From NCBI GenBank assembly GCA_963576785.1, contig OY756142.1, forward strand, positions 62,001 through 126,000: 64,000 nt of DNA. The letters run 5' to 3'. This DNA is from Chlorophyllum brunneum (lineage: Eukaryota > Basidiomycota > Agaricomycetes > Agaricales > Agaricaceae). The notes beneath the pieces were generated by a model that was not told the DNA's origin, ran no database searches, and was given only the letters and a program-made list of their open reading frames with translations. Shown here one piece after another: positions 47,927 through 59,203 of the stretch. The position numbers were made by a program, and so were the translations under genes. Each line of letters begins with the position of its first letter. Position 1 is the stretch's first letter.

Positions 47927-48829
47927 TTAATCCTCCGACCAGGTACCCAATGGAGCGTGGAATATCGCAGTCCTCTCCTCAGCCATCATCATGCTAACAC
48001 CAATGTAGAAAGCGATCAAGCCAGTGATGACACCGAATGCACCACCAGCCCTGTTGACACTAAAAGAAAGAGCTCCAATTAATTCCACTTTCTCCCCATT
48101 TCAAATAATTACTCACGATTCCTTCCCGTTCCAGGTCCCAATGGCCAGTAACAACAGTGCTAAGGCAAGCGCCCCCAGCAAGAGCGTGAGCGCAAGGTTT
48201 CTCCTCAGTACGGGCACCCTGTTTCATTGACGTCAACAGGAGTCTGGTACCCCTCGGGAGGGAATACTCACATGAACATGACGGTCATCATGAACCATGT
48301 CATCAAATACAACCCAAAGGCTTGGTTGAATTCATCCATGTTACCATTAAATGAAGCGATGACACCTGAACCAGGAATGAAAATCGTGGCATAAGACATC
48401 CAGAATGCTCCGTAGGACGAAAACGCTACATCTCCATTAGTGCCAAATTCAGGAATCCAGACGAGGTGGGGTTCCTTACCTACTGCTCCAAAGGTATTTC
48501 CGTGTGGGATCTCCCACATACCAGCCAAAAGTTGAACAAGACCACCAGCAAAGACTGCCATGCCAACGACCGCGTTGTTAGTTTGAATGCTTCGAGTATG
48601 GACGATGAACATGGACAGCAAAAACGTAGTTCCGGCGAAGGAGAATAGTCCACTACAACCCACCCCCCGGTCAGTTACACCCTTCCCTAGGTTGAACAAA
48701 TGATACTCACACCGGTGCAGGGTTGGCCATTCTACGCCTCCTTGGCCTAGCTTGTTTATCCCCACCATACTCGAGTGTATGGCTAGGGGGAGTAGGGTTC
48801 TTTTCTACGTCCTTGCCGTTCTCTGACAT
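47927..48829 (-). CDS. GPR1/FUN34/YaaH-family acetate/ammonia transporter
   Basis: Five-exon model complement(join(47927..48059, 48117..48218, 48272..48425, 48480..48652, 48711..48829)), 226 aa. Near residue 36 the family signature NPAPVGLFSFAGTTFLLS is assembled across intron 1. Six hydrophobic segments follow: LFSFAGTTFLLSMF, VVGMAVFAGGLVQLLAGMWE, YGAFWMSYATIFIPG, FGLYLMTWFMMTVMFM, LTLLLGALALALLLLATG and VITGLIAFYIGVSMMMAEE. AGMWE and the end motif are usual for the family (bacterial SatP, yeast Ady2/Ato). Predicted plasma-membrane acetate/succinate or ammonium transport. Length fits the fungal members, whose N-termini vary. Confidence 0.92.
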
Positions 48830-51025
48830 TTTCGGGTGAGCTTTCGTCAAAAGTGCGTTACGGTTGGATCAGGTGAGTTGGAGGGGCTGCGAAGGAGGGG
48901 GAAGATGGGCCTATTCCTACTCTTCTCCCGTCCCCTCCCCAACGGCCGTTTTTATACGTGAATATTTCTTTTTTTTTGGTCTTCTTTGGTCACACGAGCC
49001 AAGAGGAGGAGAAAGTGGGTCTCGATGGCACCTCGTATGGAAAGATGGAATACAGATTTGGATAATCCAACGGAAACACCTTTCCCGCCCATCCGTTCTC
49101 ATTCTCACCCCTTCTGCACCACTCAAGATATCATCTTCCTCAGACTCACACGAAAAGGCACTCCGAGAATATCCAACTCCCACTCCTTGTGAATCAATCA
49201 TCTCACTCAGAATACCGCGCAATCACGCACACACGCACACAAGACGTTGAAACCGTGCATTCAAACTATCACACAGACAAAACCCATCAATAAACACAAC
49301 ATGCTTTCCCACCAAAACATTTACCCAGGCAACCTGCGCGTTCAATGAACATATTCGTATCTTCCGCTCCCACTAAACTGATCCCATCCCACATGTCTCA
49401 CGTCGCTGCACTAAAACCTTACTCCGCAGCCGCAGCCACACCTGAATTGTGGTTTCTTCCTCGGTATTGAAAAGGTGCTGGCGTGGGGAATTTTGGAGAT
49501 ACAGAAGACCGTAAAGTGGATTCTGGGATATGTGGCGTTCCCACTACTTAGTCAGGGGACATGTGGTAAAAGGTTTTATGATGTTCATAAATCGGCCTAC
49601 CTAGTCTGAAAGAAGTGGAGTGGTAGTTTTAATACCGGATTAAGTACTATCTTCTGATCAAAACACTTATCATTAAGGGTTCGTAAGATTCGCTGCAGTG
49701 GTTCGAGAAGAACTTGGAATAGATCGCCAACTGAAAGGACCCTAAGGAGGTTGAACAGTAGTTAGAGTGGTAACATGTATAAATCCAGCTCTAGCTGACA
49801 TTAAGCCCATCTGAGTATGAGTTTACTTGCGGTCGAGGGGACGTGCCACCAAGGCTGACGTGGAGGTCCCGAACGCGAGAACACCGTTTCACATTGTGTG
49901 TTCGTTGTTCAATAATGACAATGTTTGCTATTGGGCTATTACCACTCATTGTCACCGTGGACATTTGTGCGAGTGCAACGGGATGCCCAACCAATAATCC
50001 GAAACGTGAGATATTTCTTCTCGACCTGGACAATGTCGGGGCACAGAAGCCATCTGTCGTCCTCCATTCCGTGGGAAGCCACGTTTGCCCCAAGAGCGAA
50101 GCATAAGTTCGTTAACGACGAACATATTGGATCTTCTTCTACTGGAGCTTCGGCTCTAGAAATCATGGTTGGGTTCAAGATTCTCGCAAAATCAGGGTTT
50201 TATTTCGCAGAGGGAGTATGTTAGCAATGTCTGGCAAATTGCCCTTGGCCTTGGCCTTGTGTCCCTCCCTCCAGATCTATTTTTAGCCCGCTTTCTCTCT
50301 CCAAAAAGAGTTGTAGGTGGTATTGATCACTGTTCTCATGACCACGCTCAACCATGCGAAACCTATGGATCACTTATCTTCTCGGACCCATGACCTCCCC
50401 CCTTTCACCCCTTCAACTTCTCGCAATCAGCGAATTACGGCCGTTCGGCAGGGTTGCTAATTCTTCGAGTCGGGTAAAATGGTGTTATGTATCATATGTT
50501 CCGCGTAACAAGTACACGTATGCTGGTCTTTAAAGAAGAAGTATTCTTCCATCCTAAAAGAGGAGGTGACGTGCCTGAGAATAATCGTGGCTTATCCACA
50601 AGCCTCCCTTCAACTTATCCTAATCGTTGTGGCATGATTCTTGCATCGTTCGCACAGCTGCCTATCTTTCACATATATCCATGTACCTGGCAGATACGTC
50701 ATATTGCTTCCTAACCCTTCTGATCACAGCGACAATGTGCTCAAGCCGTAAGGGCGCCGGCCCAATTGATTGATTGTGTACGTGCCAGACCCTGCTCATG
50801 GATTATGGCTAACCGGGGTTCCACAGATTTAGACCATACATCACTACTATATCAATGACAGGCTTTGGGAGATGTAAGATGCAGCGTTGGCGTGCACAAG
50901 GGAGTAGTAGAAGATAGAATTGATGTGATTGTCGGTATGTTTCAAGTCTTCTTGGGGCAAGATTCGGAAGATATGGTAAGTGTAGGGCCGGTGATTGTTA
51001 ATTAATATACTTTACAATTGATAAG
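48830..51025. other. Intergenic, no supported gene
   Basis: About 2.2 kb. The left end is the promoter side of the YaaH-family gene, with a TTTTTATA stretch near 48950 and a T9 run at 48970. Frames here lack motifs. Confidence 0.45.
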
Positions 51026-52791
51026 CTAGACCGTCGAAGCAGTATTAAAACACTTTGCAAAGTCGCCTTCCCCATTATTTCTTGCGTATGACTGGCTCTC
51101 AACAAACTCCGAAACCTTGCACAACCCATGCTTATCCGCACCACAGAACGTCAAGGGCTGTAAAGCATCGTTGATCAAAACCCGCACATAGTCCCCCTGG
51201 ACCGCCGATCCCCAGGTACAAGACAGACGCTCAACAACCAGCTCTGATGAGAAAGGTACAACGTCCGAAGAGTCCCACTCGGTCTTCGGGTTGATTTGAG
51301 TGTCGTCCAAGATTTCATCTTTCTCGTTCAACAACCCCATAGCGGAATAGATCGCGATCATCTGGTTATCATGCGAGAAGTCGGTGTAAATCGAATGGTT
51401 TAGCGGAAATGTAACCGGATTAGAGTCCAAGGTCCTGTTCGTTTGGGTACTGTCCCTGACAGGCGAATTTGTGAGCCTCGCGATCAGTTCGTTGACATAA
51501 CCAACGCCTTGTACGCGGCCCCCAACAGGTTGGCCGTAGCTAAACCGACGTACAATGAAGTCTTAGATCAACCGATTGAGGCGGGGAGGACTGGATATAT
51601 TACATACCCGGTACCATAGAACTTGCCAAGATTCATACCCCACTCGAAACCAGCGAAATCTTGCGGCTCGAAAATTCGGCAGAACTGGCTCAGTTTTTGC
51701 TTTGCAACACTATCGAATGGGCATAGGGAGATCAAGTTGTCTACATCAGTCGCGGTAAGGTTTGCGCTCATCCCCAAAGCCTGACTATTGAGTCGATTGG
51801 CGATCGGGGTGGCGTAGATATCGACCCAAATGTTCCTTTCCTCGTCGGGGTTACCAGCAAGAGGACAACCAGAGTCATCAAGGGTGTTGTTGGCAGTTGG
51901 CTGAAAGCCTGGAGCGTTAGCCAGAACATACGGCTTATAACACCAAGTCACTCACGTCTTCGGACATGATCACCGAAAGCACTGGTTTGAAACGGTGCTG
52001 ACTGCCGAAGGAAAAGCCTAAATGGGAGATGGGTACGAATCATAAAGGAAATCGCCAAAACACACCAGCAGTCCAGTTTTTGGCGCTGTCAATGACGCGT
52101 TCACTGCCCGAAGCACGGACGAACGGAATGTTAGTACGATCAACAAGTTGTCTATAACGAGTAAACGTAGATACTCCGGCAGTATACGACCTTCAAGACA
52201 GGTGAGTGTGTATGTATTTGCGTTTGTCTGACTAGACTCACTGCTGGGCGCCAAGAGGAACCAAAATATCGGTACCGAGGTCGTACGTGTACTCCTTCAA
52301 AAATTGCAAATTTACTTCCATGTAAGATGTTGCAGATTTCAGCTTATCCAGGCCGGAAAGTATACGCTCGGAAGAAGCACTTGTGGGGAAGCGAGCCCCA
52401 TGACGTTTCAACTGGGTAGAGTATATTCAACTGGTTGTGACACGACCAGGATATGCTTGGAACCTACGATGTTAACCTGAGGAAACATCAGATAGACCTC
52501 GCGTCAGACGACAGCGTCACTCACCTGATTTATATCGCATCCCTTTGGAGGTTCTTTATACTTGTCCACCGGGTAGACGGGGGAATATTGAGCCCAACCC
52601 TCAAGGACGGGAATAGGGGCGAAGGGAGCCCCATTGAATATCTCTCCTGGAGGAACCTTTGGCTGGGGAAGTATTCTGCTATTGCTTATAGCAATAGTAG
52701 CATGGCTGAAGACCAGAAATGTGACGAAGGAGGAAAGAATAGCCATCGGCAGGAGCCTTGAAGTGCGGACGGACCACGTAAATACTGCCAT
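51026..52791 (-). CDS. Secreted histidine acid phosphatase (phytase/MINPP-like)
   Basis: Seven-exon model complement(join(51026..51539, 51608..51900, 51956..52017, 52066..52190, 52242..52411, 52468..52476, 52525..52791)), 479 aa, intact. An N-terminal hydrophobic segment (MAILSSFVTFLVFSHATIAI) serves as signal peptide or anchor. The catalytic motif KRHGARFPT sits near residue 93-101 (usual RHGxRxP), FVRASGSERV near 175, and the proton-donor motif FSHDNQM near residue 350. CPLAGNP and the late FCGADKHGLCK carry disulphide Cys. Family members cleave phosphate from phytate and other organic phosphates outside the cell. Exon 2 is only 9 nt (Val-Asn-Ile, just before the catalytic motif). A paralogue of opposite strand lies at 56.7-58.8 kb with matching introns in the second half. 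Confidence 0.92.
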
Positions 52792-53547
52792 ATTGTCTCG
52801 TGAGCACGTTGTTCCGCTTCCCTTCTGGTCTTCCAGAGAATTGTATGCCAGGGCGTGAGTTATACAGTCTCTTCGCTGCTTTGTATGTCCGCCGTCGTTT
52901 GAGCATTATCACGTTGTTAAATCAGCACCCAACATCCAAGTAGAAGGACAAAGGAATAGCGCACCTGGCAACCGACCTTGCGCTAATTTTCTGGCGACAT
53001 AATCTTACTCAGAGGTATGGTCGAGTCCGACGCATGTGCGTCCGAAGTTTCAGAATTTTGAATGCCGCACGGATGATCGCTGAAACGTTCTGATTACATA
53101 ACCATATTCCTGTCGACCCTGAGAGCAGTTGGGACTTGTAAGAGGGTGTCTACGAATACGCAATGTAGGTCATGGAGTATCTGGTGTTAGCCAGAGAAAT
53201 TACATCCCCTTGTTAGTTTATCAAGTCGAAGGGCATGATAAAGTCACGACCGCTTAGTTTGAATCTCACCACCGGCTTAGTAGGGCCATACCTAACATGA
53301 TCAGGAAGAGAACTACCTATTGATATTGCCTACCAACTGATGTATACGGTATTGTTAAATGAGTCCTAAACAACTTCTCAGGGAGCAACAGAACGGAGTT
53401 TACGTGCGGATATTACGTAGTAAGTAAACCGATGAAACGATGCACGTAAATGCGGCATAAGGTCCCAGCTAGTAGCGGCTCGGCCACGCTCGGACATTTC
53501 GTGAATCGTCCACGAGCGAATTTCATATTCCAACACCCCCGGGCATG
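52792..53547. other. Intergenic between phosphatase and P450
   Basis: About 0.75 kb, no supported gene. Left side is the promoter of the secreted phosphatase. Confidence 0.5.
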
Positions 53548-55571
53548 CTATACTCCTCTCTTCTTCAAAGATATTCTCGCCTTCCTGTTCGGAGCTACAA
53601 ATAGACCTGTAAACCAAAGGTCCTTCGGTCTTCCGTTCTGCTCGTCCGTTAATTTGATGTCATAATCCAACAAGATGTGGGCCACAACGGCCTTGACTTC
53701 CGCAATGGCAAAGAAACGCCCAGGGCTAGTAAGAGAAAGCGCTTTCAAGACCGTCCTAGGCTCCTAACAGAAATAGCAATACATACCATGCATGTCGTCC
53801 GACCCCGAACGTCATGTAATCTTCATTTAAGGAGGTCATCTGCCATTTCAGGGGATCTTCCTCGGCGAAGCGGAATCCCTGAAATTCTAGAGAATTGGTG
53901 TAGAGGCGCTGCAAAGGTAAGATAGTATATTAGAGTCGAACGTGGTCACTAGAGAAAGATGGGTAAGTACCTCGTCCTGATTGATCGCTCTCGCGGACAC
54001 GGCTAAGTTGGTGCCTTTGGGGATAAATGTGCCATCTGAGAAGGTATAATCACTCATAGCCAACCTAACCACCAAAGCTGAGGCGAATCCATGAGACACC
54101 TTTCTCCACCGTATCCTTGATTTTTTCAATTGCGATCTTGTTCCAACCTTCCGTTTTTATAACTGCAGAGATCTCTTCTCGCAAGGGTTCAATGTAGGAA
54201 GTATAAGCCGCTAGATTAAACAAGACGTGGGTCAACAGCTACGAAAGAAAACTCAGTAGATGATCTTGGGTGAGGAGCTAGGATAATTACAGCGCAAGTG
54301 GTATGTATTGCGGTCATATTGAGGAAGATCATTCGAATTGCAATATCGCGTATATTACGGTGGCTTGCTGGAGCAGCATTCCATAGCCATGTAATCATGT
54401 CCTTCTGTGGGGTCATTGTCAACTTGGGCTTCATCGTTTCCTGGTGAGCTGACCTACCGGACTGTCATCCTTCACCATTATATCTGTGTCTTTTTCCAAT
54501 CGTTCCCTAAGAATGGGTCGTAAATAATCCTCAACCTCATGTATCTTGCCCTCGGAATCAAACAAGGAGCGAGCAACAATGCTAAAGACGAATGATTCAG
54601 AAATCGTGCTCGTACATACATCTGATAGAATGGACATACGGTTTCAGCCAATTCGGAAGAAGCCTAATGACAACTGCAGTCTTGGCAACATGCGTGGTAT
54701 ACCTTTGCATTATATCCGTATATCTCGGATTCGAGCCTGGATGACATAAAGATCGAACCCAGTCACCGAACTCTCTCTTACTCACTAAGTTTCGGGCCAA
54801 CGAGGAATCGAGCACTGACCCTTGAGACGATATGAACGACCGATGAATAGCAAGGGACGCTGACCCAATCTATGAAAGATACATCAATAGAAAGCCACAT
54901 CATGGGATGGAACAAATACCTCTTTCCGCCCCACCTAAGAGGCCACCGAAAGCCTTGTTCATCTCATCAAGAATGTCGGGGAATCGAGCTCCAATGCTTC
55001 TCGTCATTGGGCCCCGAACAACATTGATGTGGAAGAGATTCGTGCGAAGGCCTGGGCTGATTGTGTGATCGAGTTGTGCAGCCTTGGACTGAGTTAGCTT
55101 CAGTGCCTTTGCTGGAATATCGTGATACGTACCAAATCTAGGGCGTCCAGGAATGACAGCTGGTCATCGGTGGCCTTGCGAATGTCTTCCAGATACTCAT
55201 GTCCGTTTACTATCACGAACCAGGAAAAGTACCTTCGTATCTTGAAGATCCGATACTTCGCAAGCAAATATTAGTGCACTGCCTCGGCCGCTTTATCGAC
55301 GGGATATTACTTTCTTATAACCCTCCAGGATCATTTGATGACCATAGAAGAACGTCTTCAAAGCACCTAAGCGAGAGCTTAAAATGCCGGATGGTCCGAC
55401 AGTTGGAATATTGTATAGCTGTTTTCGGTTAGCATGCTTAACTTTTGTGCTGCACATTGCGAGACATACACCAGACCTCCTCCGCCTCATCGACGCGACG
55501 ACATAGAGGATTGACAGGAGTACAAAAACGGCTGGATAGACCCTGGTCGGGAGATCGTCTGTGAGTACCAT
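53548..55571 (-). pseudogene. Cytochrome P450, probably inactive
   Basis: N-terminal anchor at 55571 (RVYPAVFVLLSILYVVASM) and IPTVGPSG hinge. Then TISPGLRTNLFHINVVRG, WVSVPCYSSVVHIVSRVSARFLVG, an I-helix-like IHTTCA, the pre-K-helix YIEPLREEI, and FSDGTFIPKGTNLAVSARA. The last two exons (53787..53908 and 53548..53725) join across an intron to give FGVGRHACPGRFFA, an intact haem-binding loop. The domain order matches a common Agaricomycete P450 group. Between KIKDT and ALVVRLAMS, where the K-helix ExxR should lie (about 54075-54115), neither frame has Glu-x-x-Arg, and the reading frame shifts by one base. Without ExxR a P450 does not fold, so this is probably a pseudogene. An unseen intron or a sequence error is the alternative. 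Confidence 0.7.
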
Positions 55572-56699
55572 GAAGACCGTGTTTGAGTGGTACTAGTGGA
55601 TGGATGACCGACCCAACCCAAACAGGGGTTTATAAAGCACAAAGGGGTCCCCAGGGTTTAAGGCGGTGCTTTATCCCTGTCAGACTGCCGCTCGATGTCT
55701 ATCAAGGTCCTCGCAGCATGCACAGTAAGGTGTACGAAATGCTGCGAGGACCTCGATAGACATCGAGCGGACGCAATGGAAAATAACTGACCATCCTATG
55801 CCGTGTTGAGGCCTGAAGATTCAAAGTTCTCAGAGTATATCATAGGAGTCGCAGGGAGACAAGAGGTCGATTTGAGTGGGCCTTGTGCATGAAAGCGAAT
55901 TTATGTTCTGATGTAGAAGACGTCATTAGGAGTGTAATTCCCCAGGCTGAAAGAACCGACGACTTGCAGCGATCTCTGGTTGACATGCGTCTGGGCACTC
56001 ACGGAGTCATTGGTCACTATGCCACATTGGTCAACCCCGATGCCGGAGATGGACAAATGGACCAGATATTTGCGGTCGAGGTGGTCCTGAAAGAAAACCC
56101 TAAATGTGCTATGCAAAACCTCGAAGTTGGTACTTAAATTTTTTTTACCAGGCAAGAGGCAGAATCGAGGCAGAATTGTGGACGATTCTATATGTGGTTC
56201 GTGGAATTCCTCGCTTTCGTAATGTAAAATCACGTTGGCATCCTTTTAGAGTTGGTGGACCCTTCATTTGTTCGCACGACTCAAAGAACGGAATCTATAT
56301 ACTTATCAAGAGAGCCGGGAAGTTGTAAAAGAAAAGGCTGTCGTGAGGTACTTCCTCAGAGTTTGCCACTAAATCGACAAAACTTAGGCCACGTTCCCCA
56401 TTTGAGCAAACTGGTGACAACAATCCAACCCAAAAACCTTCGGACGAATAAATCGTGAACGCCATACAAAAACGTGCGTTCTCGGTGCCAAATCGAAAGC
56501 GTTATCACAACTGGCATGAACTTTAATTCCGTCTTGCCCATTACCTACCACCAGCCTCTTCTCCGACTTCCCAGCTCCTCTTAGCCAGGCGCAACTGGCT
56601 CTCGTGAGTATTAAGCTGCACACTGGTCGTAACCTCCCTCCTTTGTTCTGACTTTTGACGCACAGATCCCCTCTTGCGTGGTTCGGTTAACGCTCAGCA
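55572..56699. other. Intergenic between divergent P450 and phosphatase genes
   Basis: About 1.1 kb between P450 (-) and phosphatase 2 (+). Contains the hairpin at 55688-55770. Frames at 55883-56137 and 55901-56233 have no family motif. Confidence 0.5.
55688..55770. repeat. Inverted repeat, 32-bp arms with 19-bp loop
   Basis: Arms 55688-55719 and 55739-55770 are complementary over 32 positions with one mismatch (A opposite the position that is CpG in the other arm). It starts CCGCTCGATG and ends CATCGAGCGG. It lies about 120 bp upstream of the P450 start. Confidence 0.95.
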
Positions 56700-56708
56700 G
56701 TGGTCAAC

Positions 56709-58812
56709 ATGCAGAGCCGAAGTGAATGTTCTGTGCCACTGCCGGGTGACTATGTCACAGACACCGAAAAAGGGACCCTGGAGCCTAAAGCCAGGCAACA
56801 TGCTGTCGACCATCACAGCCACTACTTCAGCACCAAATCCCTGCCACCCGAGTACACATTCATCATTTTACGAAGAGAATCACTTCAGCTGTCAAGACAT
56901 TTACTTATTTGGCTGCTATTGCCACCAACCTTGCTTTCCCTTGTCTTCTCAGGTTACTTTTTTTGTCGGGAATCTCGTGGGGGAGATTCGCTCGATGTAA
57001 GACCTAAAGATTCGGATTATTACGATGCGGGAGCCTCCTTTGCACCCTTCAAAACTCAAAGGCTGTGGGGTTCATACTCCCCGTATTACTCGGTAGAAGA
57101 GTACAAACCACCACCCAATGACTGCCAGTTAACCCAAGTCAACATTGTAGGTCATTCAGGATAATATAACGTATGGCTACTTCTCTAACTTTCTTTTAGA
57201 TACAACGCCACGGCGCGCGCTACCCTACGTTTGGGCTGGCTATACACATGGCCCAAGCTCTACTCAGATTACAAGCAGCAGAATCTTACATGGATAGGAG
57301 GCTTTTGTTCATCACCGATTACGAGTACGATCTAGATACAGACGACTTACTTCCATTCGGGGAATACCAGTACGTTTATGCCATTATCGTTTCCCTGATG
57401 ATAGAGATTTGAGCTGTCGCACACTGCGAGCTGCTCACTAACTGGCGGGTCTTTGGATCTCGGTCGCCCCTTTCCAATATTCCTGGGTCGCTATGCTGAC
57501 CACTCTTCATCCGATAGGACGTATGAATCCGGCCGCAAATCATTCTTACGCTATTCAACGCTCGCCACCAAACACAATCTTCCTTTCGTTAGAGCCTCGG
57601 GGAGCGACCGTGTCGTCCAAAGTGCCCTCAAGTGGATTGAGGGTAAGCAGTTCCACGAAGTATTCACGGAAGCTTCTTGACCGGGATCACAATACAATAT
57701 AGGTTTCAGCTCCGGTAGCAATGGCACCTTACAGCCATCCCTCGCCCTCGTATTCCCAGAGATCGTAAGTTAGCAGATCAGGATCCCATCAGGGTTCTCG
57801 TGTTCTCATATTTTATGCACATTTCAGGAGGGTTATAATAATACGCTCGAAGACAAGAGCTGTCCTAATGCAGGACATCCTTTTGCGCCAGTTCAAGAGT
57901 GGCAGAGTATATACGCCAAGCCAATCGCGAATCGACTTAATATCGCCGCTCAAGGTTGGCTGGTCTCCGATTCCTGGAGCCCGTACCACTCTAGTTAATA
58001 AAACGTCCAAATAGGAATGCCGGAGAATCTCACGGCTGAGGATGCACAGTCCCTCATAGCACTTTGCGCACTAGAAACGGTCGCAAAGGAAGAATACAGT
58101 CGATTTTGTGATATCTTCAACGAGGAAGAATTCAATGGATACGAGTATGCCATTGACCTGGATAAATTTTACTTCACCGGGTATGTCAAATGATTAGTCG
58201 AGTGACCGAGAGTCTACTCATTAAGTTTCTAGGTACGGCGCGCGCCTGGGACCTGTCCAGGGTGTTGGATATATCAATGAACTGCTCGCTCGATTAACTG
58301 ACCAACCTATTCAAGACCGCACACAGACTAATCATACGCTAGATTCGAACCCAGATTCATTCCCCCTCGGACGTGGGATATATATCGATTTCTCACATGA
58401 TAACTTGATGGTGGCAGCCATAAGTGCAATGGGGATGTTCAGCCATAATGGAGCCGACCATACCAACGTACTTGATCCGAGAAAATGTAACAAATATAGG
58501 GAGTGGTACATGAGTAGAGTTGTGCCCTTCTCTGGAAAGATGGTCGTGGAACGGATGGAATGTGGTTCGTCCCAGATACCTAATGGGGCTGTGAGAGGTA
58601 GTAGTCAGCCTAGACAGGGGAAGCGGCGTAGACCGGGTGGGGGTTCGCAGAGTTCGGTGTATGTGAGGGTTTTGGTGAATGACGCAGTCCAGAAGCTGGT
58701 GTTTTGTAATGGTGTGGATGAAGATGGATTGTGTCCTCTCGAAGCTTTCGTAGAGAGCCAGGGATACGCCAGGGAGAGTGGTGATGGTGATTGGGAGAAG
58801 TGTTTTGAGTAG
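56709..58812 (+). CDS. Membrane-anchored histidine acid phosphatase
   Basis: Model join(56709..57146, 57200..57369, 57518..57642, 57703..57764, 57828..57954, 58015..58180, 58233..58812), 555 aa; an in-frame ATG at 56700 would add three residues. The N-terminal ~60 residues are hydrophilic, then LLIWLLLPPTLLSLVFSGYFF forms a membrane helix, predicting a type II protein with the enzyme outside. Catalytic IQRHGARYPTF (exon 2), FVRASGSDRV, and proton-donor DFSHDNLMVAA are all present. Exon boundaries after RHG match those of the phosphatase at 51-52.8 kb, so they are paralogues. Near residues 480-505 it has a basic, Gly-rich insertion (RQGKRRRPGGG) absent from the paralogue, between the ERM strand and the YVRVLVND strand. 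The 148-nt third intron is longer than usual. Confidence 0.9.
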
Positions 58813-59203
58813 TCTCCTTGTGTGTACTTCATGATTGGCTACGACCCGAGTTTGGGAGATCAATGTTTCAACCAATGATATCCAGATTTTCTCGTTCGAT
58901 GTGGATCACGACCGCTTCGGGACATTGTCTCAAATAATAGCCTAGTTGTATTACTATTATCGCCCCGGCATCCTCGTACCCGGCTATAAATTTATTTTTT
59001 GTACAATTCCTAGGTGAGGTCCTTAGCTTGGGTAATTTTGGATGGTACTATATCAGCTGCGCCAGGTGTCCGCGACCACTAGGTTGATACATAACAACGT
59101 TCAATATTAATAAACCCCAGAGCCCAAAAAAAGATCGAAAGAACGACAAGATAAACAAAGATGTACAACAGCAAAGTCCAAAAGCCGAGGTTCATAGTTT
59201 GTT
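58813..59203. other. Convergent intergenic region
   Basis: About 0.4 kb between phosphatase 2 (+) and the first ectodomain/TM gene (-). No gene seen. Confidence 0.5.
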
